DNA from: Mycobacterium sp. E796
GTDB taxonomy: Bacteria > Actinomycetota > Actinomycetes > Mycobacteriales > Mycobacteriaceae
DNA: 45,641 nucleotides
Reading direction: 5' to 3'
NCBI RefSeq assembly: GCF_001672815.1
Contig: NZ_LZKK01000368.1
Location: forward strand, 1-45,641
Positions within the stretch are counted from its first letter, which is position 1; each line of letters opens with the position of its first letter. The notes under the pieces are model-generated. The model had not been told where the DNA came from. It made no database searches and saw only the letters and a list, made by a program, of their open reading frames with translations. This document shows positions 1-6,697 of the stretch, piece by piece. A program made the translations under genes and the position numbers.

Positions 1-77
1 TTGATCCTCTGGATGGCGGACGTTCAGTTCATGTGGGGCGCCGCGGTCAAGCGGCTGAAAGTGGGCGTCGCTCGGCG
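1..77. repeat. left inverted repeat, outer arm (77 bp)
   Basis: Bases 1-77 are a perfect reverse complement of 274-350; position n pairs with 351-n and the match breaks at 78/273. The arm reaches the first base of the window, so its true outer limit is unknown. It lies inside glycosyltransferase coding sequence. The spacer is 196 bp. Confidence 0.95.
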
Positions 78-249
78 CTTTTCGACCACCACTGAGAAAT
101 CGCTTGTCTCGGACCTCCGCACCATCCTTGCCCCGGAGTACGCCGCCCGGGCCCGCGAGATTGCCACCCGAATGACCGAACCCGCCAAGAGCGTCGCGGC
201 CGCCGCGGATCTTGTGGAAGAGTTCGCCGGCCTCAATGGTGTCGGCTGA
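1..249 (+). CDS. glycosyltransferase C-terminal fragment (5' end outside the window)
   Basis: This is the end of a GT-B fold glycosyltransferase of the mycobacterial GPL type, cut by the window edge. Its first 26 residues, ending VGVARR, match residues 341-366 of the leftward glycosyltransferase at 24-1370, because bases 1-77 are a perfect inverted copy of 274-350. After that it continues as FSTTTEK... to a stop at 247-249, adding 56 residues. That is what I expect of a complete RtfA/GtfA-like C-terminus: 366 body residues plus 56 make 422, close to the usual size as I recall it. The leftward gene lacks this tail. The fragment may be a second gene, or the true 3' end of the leftward gene placed in the wrong orientation. 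The TTG at position 1 is not a real start. Confidence 0.6.
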   Translation: MILWMADVQFMWGAAVKRLKVGVARRFSTTTEKSLVSDLRTILAPEYAARAREIATRMTEPAKSVAAAADLVEEFAGLNGVG

Positions 250-1370
250 TTCGCTCTAAGCCATCCGCTCAGACGCCGAGCGACGCCCACTTTCAGCCGC
301 TTGACCGCGGCGCCCCACATGAACTGAACGTCCGCCATCCAGAGGATCAACGCGGGGACCCCTGCGCGCAGGCCGGCGGCCGTCGTGCCCGCGCCACCGT
401 GGTGCACGACCGCGCGGCAGGCCGGAAAGATGGCCGCGTAGTTCACCGCGCCGACGACCTTGACGTGCTCGGTATCGGGGACATTGCTGAAGTCGGTCCA
501 GCCGGCGCTGACCAACGCCCGCTCGCCCAGCTGGGCGCAGGCCCCGGCGATCATGGCGATCGTGTCGGTCGGGGATTCGACGGGAATGCTGCCGAACCCG
601 AAGAAAATCGGCGGCCTGCCATCGGCAATCCACGACGCCACTTCCCCATCGGCATCGGTCGCCAACTGCAGCGTCAGGGTGCCGACGAAGGGTCGCTGGC
701 CTCCCCATTTAGCCCACTCGACGTCCAGCCCGGGAAAGCACACCGCGTCATATGCCTGGATTTCCAGCGCTCCGCGTTCTGCGATCCGTCTGGGCGCCGG
801 ACCTGTCACCTTCGGCAAGCCCAGCTCGCGACGCTGCGCGTCTTGGGCCTTCTTCACGCCGCGCCACACCAGCCACTCGTACACCGTCATCGCCGACCGG
901 ACCAACGGCGGCGGGAGGTTCGGAACAAGGTGGCCGTTGACGCGTGTCGGAAACCAAAGCAGCGTCGCCAACCGGATATTGCGGTGCTCAGCTACGTTTG
1001 CGGCCAACTCTTGGTAGCTCATGCCGGTGAGGAGAACGTCGGCCCCGTCAGTCAGCGAGACCAGCGCCGCGCTCATCTCCGCCCAGCATCGGGTACCGGG
1101 CTCACGAGCTTCCCGCAGCAATTCCTGCACATCCCGGATCCGCCAAAAGTTGCGGAAAAGCCGCGCCCAGAAATTGCGCGTCACTTCCAGCCACGCCTCC
1201 ATATCCGGCCCGTAGGCGATCGCTTCGAGGCCAACCGACTCGGCGAAGCCAACCAGGTCCGGGGGCACAGCCATCCGCACGTCGTGCCCACGGCGCAGCA
1301 GCTCACGACCGATCGCGAGGCCGGGCTCCACATCACCGCGCGTTCCGTAGAACGCGAGCACAAATTTCAT
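24..1370 (-). CDS. GPL-type glycosyltransferase with an abnormal C-terminus
   Basis: This is a GT1-family (GT-B fold) glycosyltransferase of the RtfA/GtfA type, which moves activated sugars onto lipid or lipopeptide acceptors at the cytoplasmic membrane. The N-terminus MKFVLAFYGTRGDVEP is the typical acceptor-domain start with the GTRGD loop. The donor-binding signature VHHGGAGTT lies at residues 322-330, followed by AGLRAGVPALILWMADVQ. ATG at 1368-1370 is the start. Residues 1-366 look normal. From 367 on (LSGWLRANQPTP...) the frame runs antisense through the C-terminal coding sequence of the fragment at 1-249, so the last 82 residues look spurious. It lies 133 bp downstream of the sulfotransferase on the same strand, probably one operon. 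The acceptor and sugar cannot be read from the sequence. Confidence 0.8.
   Translation of the reverse strand: MKFVLAFYGTRGDVEPGLAIGRELLRRGHDVRMAVPPDLVGFAESVGLEAIAYGPDMEAWLEVTRNFWARLFRNFWRIRDVQELLREAREPGTRCWAEMSAALVSLTDGADVLLTGMSYQELAANVAEHRNIRLATLLWFPTRVNGHLVPNLPPPLVRSAMTVYEWLVWRGVKKAQDAQRRELGLPKVTGPAPRRIAERGALEIQAYDAVCFPGLDVEWAKWGGQRPFVGTLTLQLATDADGEVASWIADGRPPIFFGFGSIPVESPTDTIAMIAGACAQLGERALVSAGWTDFSNVPDTEHVKVVGAVNYAAIFPACRAVVHHGGAGTTAAGLRAGVPALILWMADVQFMWGAAVKRLKVGVARRLSGWLRANQPTPLRPANSSTRSAAAATLLAGSVIRVAISRARAAYSGARMVRRSETSDFSVVVEKRRATPTFSRLTAAPHMN
274..350. repeat. left inverted repeat, inner arm (77 bp)
   Basis: This is the reverse complement of bases 1-77 with no mismatch. It encodes residues 341-366 of the leftward glycosyltransferase, just before that protein leaves the family sequence. 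Reversing the spacer 78-273 would give this gene a normal C-terminal end. Confidence 0.95.
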
Positions 1371-1503
1371 CGGGCGGTCTTGGCCCTCCGCTTTCCTTGG
1401 GCGTTACTCCCGGCTCAGCCGCCGGGCAGCATAACCCAAAACCGGCGCTGTCCACTGGAGGTCCCGAAGCTTGAGCACTGGCCAGGCGCTGCGCTCGCCA
1501 GTC

Positions 1504-2472
1504 CTAGGCCCAGGTCTCGTTGCGTCTGCGAAAGACAGCGTTGAGCTCGAGGAACAACTTCACCATCCATATCGGGATGAGACGGTAACGCTTGTGGAAT
1601 TGGTAGTAGTCGTCGAGCACCGTACGGAAAGCCCGTTCGGTCGCGCGATACGACTCGTAAACGCGGTCGAGCGCAGACTGATCCTGGGGCTCGTCGCGCG
1701 CGGCCGCGCTCAGCGCTTCGTAAGCCGTGGACATCCAGTCCGTGCCGAAGAGCTCGGTGACGGGACCGAAGTGTCGGTGGTGGCGGAAAGCCGGCGCGAG
1801 AAACTCCTCGACTGGCCCGACATTGTGGGTCTCCAGTTCGATCGAGATCGCCGCGGAAATCCGCTTGACTTCGCGGCGCCAATCGTCCAGAAGGTTGTCG
1901 TATTCGACGAACACGTGCGGCAAATCGCGCGTCGTTCTCTCGGCCAGCAAACTGTATTTCAACCACAAGGCGGCGCCGAACTCCGGCGAGGTTCGAACTG
2001 CCGCCGTGATCGACCTGCTGGCCTCGATCGGGTGGCGCACCGCAATTACGGCAGCGGGGTCGAATCCGGCCTGACGCGCCGCTTCGAACCACACGTCGGA
2101 AAGTGCCGTTATCTTCGGATCCTTGATGACCACCACCGGCGCGGCCGGCAACGTGGTGAGATACGTCCGGACCTTGGCTATCCAGGCGGCCTTGGCAGCG
2201 GCATCGAGCGCGCCTTCCTCCTGCAGCCGCAGCGTCGGGTCGAACCCGGCGCTGCCATGCCGGCGCAGGATTGCCCCGTTGAGGTGGACGGCTGGGCGCG
2301 GCTCCCAAAAGCCACCGGGGTCGTGGGCGGTCGCCCCGAGCATCTTGGCCGGGAGCGTCGCCCCGCACAGTGAGAGAACCCGCGTCAGCGCCGAGGTTCC
2401 GGAGCGGGCGAAGCCCAGCACGAACAGGGCGACGGGACGGACTGCAGGCCCGGACTGCGGGGTATGGCTCAC
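1504..2472 (-). CDS. PAPS-dependent sulfotransferase family protein
   Basis: This is a sulfotransferase-fold protein of 322 residues expected to move a sulfuryl group from PAPS to a carbohydrate or lipid hydroxyl. The PAPS 5'-phosphate loop is seen as FVLGFARSGTSAL at residues 17-29. VIKDPK follows at 115-120, and the 3'-phosphate binding region VRHPIEASRS sits around 145-154, with the expected Arg and Ser. I chose the GTG at 2470-2472 because the P-loop then begins close to the N-terminus, as in the family; the reading frame stays open to 2619 but that extension looks non-coding. It lies upstream of the glycosyltransferase on the same strand and is divergent from the PapA-like gene. This suggests a sulfated glycolipid, but the acceptor is unknown and some members of this fold act on other substrates. 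Confidence 0.75.
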   Translation of the reverse strand: MSHTPQSGPAVRPVALFVLGFARSGTSALTRVLSLCGATLPAKMLGATAHDPGGFWEPRPAVHLNGAILRRHGSAGFDPTLRLQEEGALDAAAKAAWIAKVRTYLTTLPAAPVVVIKDPKITALSDVWFEAARQAGFDPAAVIAVRHPIEASRSITAAVRTSPEFGAALWLKYSLLAERTTRDLPHVFVEYDNLLDDWRREVKRISAAISIELETHNVGPVEEFLAPAFRHHRHFGPVTELFGTDWMSTAYEALSAAARDEPQDQSALDRVYESYRATERAFRTVLDDYYQFHKRYRLIPIWMVKLFLELNAVFRRRNETWA

Positions 2473-2826
2473 CCGCAAAACCCGGCGATGAATGCCGCGC
2501 CGTCGAATACCCCCGGACGGCTGGGGGAAGATCTCGCGACGCACTCTGAGACAGTCATTCGACCCTTGATCACCACAACAAGGTAAGTGCCCTACCGTAC
2601 GGCCGTGCGATTTCGGCAATTATCGGGAGTGTCGCACCGCATTCGGGTACGACCAACGCGGTCTTCGTCAAATGCCGGGCCGCCCCGAAGTCCTCGGGGC
2701 TAACCTGATTCGATCGTTCGGTTCCACCCCGTCAAGGCCCACGCCGTCCTGCGCGGCGCGGGGCCGCCATGAGCAGGTCGACCCCCGTCGGCTTCGCGGC
2801 AACGCTGTGATTTCGGAGGCCAGTCA
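2473..2826. other. divergent intergenic region, sulfotransferase / PapA-like gene
   Basis: This 354-bp region must hold the promoters of both divergent transcripts, but I cannot place convincing -10/-35 boxes. It has a perfect 7-bp hairpin (GCCCCGA/TCGGGGC, loop AGTCC) at 2682-2700 with no T-run. A good ribosome binding site, GGAGG at 2815-2819, lies 7 bases before the GTG start at 2827. No credible gene is seen. Confidence 0.5.
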
Positions 2827-4239
2827 GTGACAACCCGGAACCGCCCCGCGCGGATGTCCTCACGCCGTCGCGCATCCGACGGCGATAAACAGCCAGACAA
2901 TCTGCTCGCGTTGACGGACCAAGCCTTCTATTGCGGGCAACGCGCCATTGGCCAAACGGAGGTAATGCAGGTCGTCTGGGTCTACGAGCACCCTATCGAC
3001 TTCGACGGCTTGAAACGTTTTCACCACAATCTCGGTTACGGGTTGTCCGGACGGCTTATCGAACGTTCACCGCTGCCGTTCGGACGGCACAGGTGGGTCT
3101 TGGACCGGGGGCCGGCGGACATCCATTTTGCCGAGAGCGCCCGTCCGCGCGCCGAACTAAGCGACTGGGCCGACGAACGCTCGCAAGTACCGGTTGATCC
3201 CGAATCGGGGCCCGCCTGGCATCTCAGCGTGCAGCCTCTCACGGACGGCTCGACCGCAGTCACGTTGGTGCTCTCCCACTATCTAATTGACGGCGTCGGG
3301 GGTCTCGTAGCGGTAGCCGATGCTGTCCTTGGCAACAATCGCGATCTCGGCTATCCGCCGCCACGCTCGCGCACCCGGTCGGCCGCGCTGCTTCAGGACG
3401 CCCGTCAAGTGGTCCGTGACGCACCCGAGGTCGGCCGGGCACTGGTCGCGGCCGCAAAAATGTTCCGCCGTCAGCGACGAGATGCCGCCGCATCGCCGAC
3501 GCAATCCGCGCCTGTCGTCCGTCGCACAGGCAACGGCGATGAGCCGGTGATTCTGCCCGGAGTCGCGGTCCTCGTCGACCAGGCCGCGTGGGATGAGCGG
3601 GCGAAGGCCCTCGGCGGCACGGGAACCACGCTCGCCGCCGCATTCGCCGCAAAACTCGCGGAGCACCTGGGTCGCCGACGCAGCTCCGATGGCGCCGTCA
3701 CCCTACGAATCGTGATGGCCGAGCGCACCGACGACGACACTCGTGCGGTCGCGGTGAACTTTGCCCGCATCAGCCTCGACACGACTTCCATAACGAAGGA
3801 TCTGAGCGACGCACGGGTCGCCATCAAAGAGGCATTGAACGGTCGACTTGAAACGCCGGACGAGGCGTTGCAGCTGGCGCCGCTCGCCCCTTTCACCCCG
3901 GAGCGGATGTGGAAACAGGGAATCGACGCCCAGCTCAACGACCCCGATCTGCCGGTTGTCTACTCCAACCTCGGTGACGCCGGCATGGTCGTGAGCCGCG
4001 CTGATGGCACCCAGTGCGAGCACGCCTGGGCACGAGGCACGAGGCAAAACGAAACCCGACAGCAGCTTGAGCGCACCGGCGGCCACATGCAGGTGGTGTC
4101 TTGCCGCACGCCGGGGATCGGCAAGATCTACATCACCGTCGTCGCTTACCAACCGGGCGCCGAGAACACAAAGCCCGCTCTGCGTGAACTCGCCCTGCGC
4201 ACGCTGACCGAGTTCGGCCTGACCGGCGAGGCAGACTAG
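2827..4239 (+). CDS. PapA/condensation-domain-like acyltransferase
   Basis: This 470-residue protein looks like a member of the BAHD/condensation-domain superfamily that includes the mycobacterial PapA enzymes and wax-ester synthases, which esterify hydroxyls of lipids or sugars with acyl chains. The catalytic HxxxDG motif is present as HYLIDGVGG, with His151 and Asp155. The N-terminal ~30 residues are basic and probably disordered. A late segment, DLPVVYSNLGD, sits where the family carries its structural DFGW-like motif. The start is GTG 2827 with GGAGG 7 bases upstream. It lies between the sulfotransferase/glycosyltransferase pair and the transport genes, which fits acylation of the same glycolipid. 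Which hydroxyl and which acyl donor is not visible. Confidence 0.65.
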   Translation: MTTRNRPARMSSRRRASDGDKQPDNLLALTDQAFYCGQRAIGQTEVMQVVWVYEHPIDFDGLKRFHHNLGYGLSGRLIERSPLPFGRHRWVLDRGPADIHFAESARPRAELSDWADERSQVPVDPESGPAWHLSVQPLTDGSTAVTLVLSHYLIDGVGGLVAVADAVLGNNRDLGYPPPRSRTRSAALLQDARQVVRDAPEVGRALVAAAKMFRRQRRDAAASPTQSAPVVRRTGNGDEPVILPGVAVLVDQAAWDERAKALGGTGTTLAAAFAAKLAEHLGRRRSSDGAVTLRIVMAERTDDDTRAVAVNFARISLDTTSITKDLSDARVAIKEALNGRLETPDEALQLAPLAPFTPERMWKQGIDAQLNDPDLPVVYSNLGDAGMVVSRADGTQCEHAWARGTRQNETRQQLERTGGHMQVVSCRTPGIGKIYITVVAYQPGAENTKPALRELALRTLTEFGLTGEAD

Positions 4240-4420
4240 CGAATCCGCCGGCTGAGGGGCCCAACCATGTACCGGTGACTGGCCCCGGCCAGTCCTCTAC
4301 TATCGTTCGAAAATCGCTATTGCACTTATGTTGATTAGACGGGTCCGGGGGGCGCTCGGCGCCGACGGACCGTAACCACGCAAGTGCCGGCTCAACCCAC
4401 CGGAGGACGCACCGCACGAA

Positions 4421-5941
4421 ATGAGCGACGCCATGGCGGTCGAGCCGACCACGCCCCGGCAGACGGCAGGTTATTCCCAAACTGGGCTGCCGCGTCGCCG
4501 TTTCGTCGCCATGCTTGGCGCGCTCGGCGGCATTCAGCTGCTGGCGATGATGGATGGCACGGTCGCGATCTTCGCGCTACCCAAGATCCAGAATGAACTC
4601 GGACTGTCGGATGCCACGCGCAACTGGGTTATCACTGCCTACGTCTTGACCTCCGGTGGGCTGATACTCCTGGGTGGCCGCGTCGGTGACACCTTCGGGC
4701 ACAAGCGCACCTTGATCGTCGGGACCGCGCTGTTCACCCTCACCTCGGCGATGTGCGGCATCGCCTGGGACGGTGGGGTACTCGTGTCGGCCCGGCTGCT
4801 GAAGGGCGTGGCCGCCGCCATTGTTTCGCCTACCGCTATGGCGCTGTTAGCGACCACATTCCCCAAGGGGCCGGCCCGCAACACCGCGATGGCGGTGTTC
4901 GGGGCGATGGCCAGTATCGGGGCAGTGGTGGGCATGGTGGCGGGCGGGTTGCTCGCCGAGGTGTCGTGGCGGATGGCGTTTTTGGTGAACGTGCCGATCG
5001 GTGTGCTGGCGATCTACCTGACCCGCACCGCGCTGCGGGAAACCGGGACAGCGCGGATGAAGCTCGACGCCGCCGGGGCTGTGCTGGCGACGTTGGCTTG
5101 CACCGCAGCGGTTTTCGCCTTCTCGAGGGGGCCCGAGCATGGCTGGTTGTCGCCGATCACCCTCGGGTCGGGCCTGGTGGCTGTGGCAGCTTCCGTCGCG
5201 TTCGTTCTGGTCGAGCGCAACGCCGAAAATCCCATTGTGCCGTTCAGCCTCTTCTCCGACCGCGACCGTACGGCAACGTTCCTGACCACGTTCCTCGCCG
5301 GTGGAATGACTTTCACCATGGCCGTGCTGATCGCGCTGTACGTGCAGAACATCATGGGCTACGGTCCCATGCGCGCCGCTATCAGCTTCATCCCGTTCTC
5401 CATCGCGACGGCCATTGCGGTAAGCGCATCCGTGCGGCTGGTGACTTGGCTCCCACCGCGGATGATGGTGATTGCCGGCGGTGTCCTCCTGTTGGGCGCG
5501 ATGCTGTACGGCTCGACACTTCACCGCGGCATCCCCTACTTCCCGAATCTTGTGGCGCCGATCTTCGTCGCCGGCATCGGTCTCGGCATGATCAACGTCG
5601 CTATCGGTCTCGCGCTGATCGCCAGCGTCGGCCCTGAACACATCGGGCCCGCCTCGGCGATCTCGATGGTGCTGCGGAGCCTTGGCGGGCCGCTCATGCT
5701 GGCCGTCATCCAGGGCGTCATTACGTCACGCACGCTGCGCCTAGGTGGCACCCAAGGGCCGGTGAAGTCCATGAACGACACCCAGTTGCGCGCGCTGGAT
5801 CACGGCTACGCCTACGGCTACCTGTGGCTGAGTGGGGCGGTCATTTTGATCGGCGGAGCTGCGCTGCTCATCCGCTACACCGCGCAGCAGGTGGCGCACG
5901 CGCAAGAAGTAAACGTAGCCATCAATGCCGGCGAGCCGTAG
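4421..5941 (+). CDS. MFS transporter, DHA2 (14-TM) type
   Basis: This is a 506-residue proton-driven multidrug-type exporter of the major facilitator superfamily. The DHA2 signature is seen early: AIFALPKIQNELG, then WVITAYVLTSGGLILLGGRVGD with the loop 2-3 motif GGRVGDTFGHKR. A motif C-like stretch, GAVVGMVAGGLL, follows in the fifth helix. Length and the alternation of hydrophobic segments fit 14 helices. ATG 4421 is used; an in-frame ATG at 4433 is the alternative. GGAGG at 4402-4406 is rather far from either. The gene stands 181 bp after the acyltransferase and 321 bp before mmpS. It could export a glycolipid precursor or give drug tolerance; the sequence does not decide. Confidence 0.85.
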   Translation: MSDAMAVEPTTPRQTAGYSQTGLPRRRFVAMLGALGGIQLLAMMDGTVAIFALPKIQNELGLSDATRNWVITAYVLTSGGLILLGGRVGDTFGHKRTLIVGTALFTLTSAMCGIAWDGGVLVSARLLKGVAAAIVSPTAMALLATTFPKGPARNTAMAVFGAMASIGAVVGMVAGGLLAEVSWRMAFLVNVPIGVLAIYLTRTALRETGTARMKLDAAGAVLATLACTAAVFAFSRGPEHGWLSPITLGSGLVAVAASVAFVLVERNAENPIVPFSLFSDRDRTATFLTTFLAGGMTFTMAVLIALYVQNIMGYGPMRAAISFIPFSIATAIAVSASVRLVTWLPPRMMVIAGGVLLLGAMLYGSTLHRGIPYFPNLVAPIFVAGIGLGMINVAIGLALIASVGPEHIGPASAISMVLRSLGGPLMLAVIQGVITSRTLRLGGTQGPVKSMNDTQLRALDHGYAYGYLWLSGAVILIGGAALLIRYTAQQVAHAQEVNVAINAGEP

Positions 5942-6262
5942 CTGCCTGCCTGAGTTCACGCCCGCGTGCTGAGCACGAGTCGCACACCCGGAACTTTAGG
6001 GAAAAACTCAGGTAGACCCTGTGGGCCTGGACTATGTTAAGAATCCGTTATTGGACTCGTGTCGGCTTAAGGTGGTGCGGTGGTTGAAGGCAGCGTGCGC
6101 AACGCTGAGCGAGCTGAGTCCGATCTCGCCGCGCTAGGCGGTCAAAACCCCAGCCAACGGCTCCGTCGCCGACCCCTTCGCCGGCGGGCTGCAAGCGAAC
6201 CTTCACCCGGCGCTCCGGGATCGGGCGGGACTGCAAAGCGGCGTCGCAGTCCGGGAATTGCA
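5942..6262. other. intergenic region upstream of mmpS
   Basis: This 321-bp region has no credible gene. An upstream in-frame extension of mmpS is open from 6080 but is composition-poor and does not resemble MmpS. A short hairpin CGTGC-TGA-GCACG lies at 5965-5977. A TANNNT-type -10 candidate, TATGTT, is at 6033-6038 without a clear -35 box, so an mmpS promoter here is only plausible. Confidence 0.35.
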
Positions 6263-6697
6263 ATGTTCACGGTCCTGAGGCGACTGTGGGTCCCGCTGGT
6301 CATCCTGGTGGTGATCGGCGCGGGAGGATTCACCGTTTCGCGACTGCACGGCATCTTCGGCGCCGACAAACTGCCCGCCTACACCGACACCAAAAAAGAC
6401 GAGGCGAAGCCCTACAACCCCAAGCACGTGAGATATGAGGTCTTCGGACCGCCCGGAACCGTCGCCGAGATCAGCTATTTCGACGGCGACGGCGACCCGC
6501 AGCGCATCAAGGCGGCCCCGTTGCCGTGGTCGTTGGAGTTCCCGATCGGCGCGGCGACGACCGTCGTGGATGTCGCGGCGCAGGACGACGCGGACACCAT
6601 CGGCTGCCGCATCCTCGTCGACGGTGTCGTCAAAGCCGAGAAGACGACGCAGCACGAAGTGAGCTCGTTTGCGTCCTGCACGCTGAAGGCCGCATGA
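6263..6697 (+). CDS. mmpS: MmpS-family membrane accessory protein
   Basis: MmpS proteins are small, membrane-anchored periplasmic partners of MmpL lipid transporters. This one has 144 residues. A single N-terminal transmembrane helix (about residues 7-30, LWVPLVILVVIGAGGFTVS) is followed by an exported beta-rich domain with the family features HVRYEVFGPPGTVAEISYFD and a C-terminal cysteine pair (GCRILVDG and SFASCTLKAA). I chose the ATG at 6263 because it gives the normal length and places the helix at the N-terminus. The stop overlaps the next start as ATGA (6694-6697), so translation with the first mmpL is coupled. Confidence 0.9.
   Translation: MFTVLRRLWVPLVILVVIGAGGFTVSRLHGIFGADKLPAYTDTKKDEAKPYNPKHVRYEVFGPPGTVAEISYFDGDGDPQRIKAAPLPWSLEFPIGAATTVVDVAAQDDADTIGCRILVDGVVKAEKTTQHEVSSFASCTLKAA

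Noticed and set aside
1..350. Insertion sequence with 77-bp terminal inverted repeats
   Set aside because: The arms are glycosyltransferase coding sequence and the spacer encodes its C-terminus; there is no transposase and no target duplication can be seen.
2682..2700. Hairpin GCCCCGA/TCGGGGC as a terminator
   Set aside because: There is no T-run on either side, and it lies between divergent genes where no terminator is needed.
6080..6262. N-terminal extension of mmpS
   Set aside because: The text has no MmpS similarity, is Arg-rich, and would place the membrane helix about 65 residues in. ATG 6263 fits the family.
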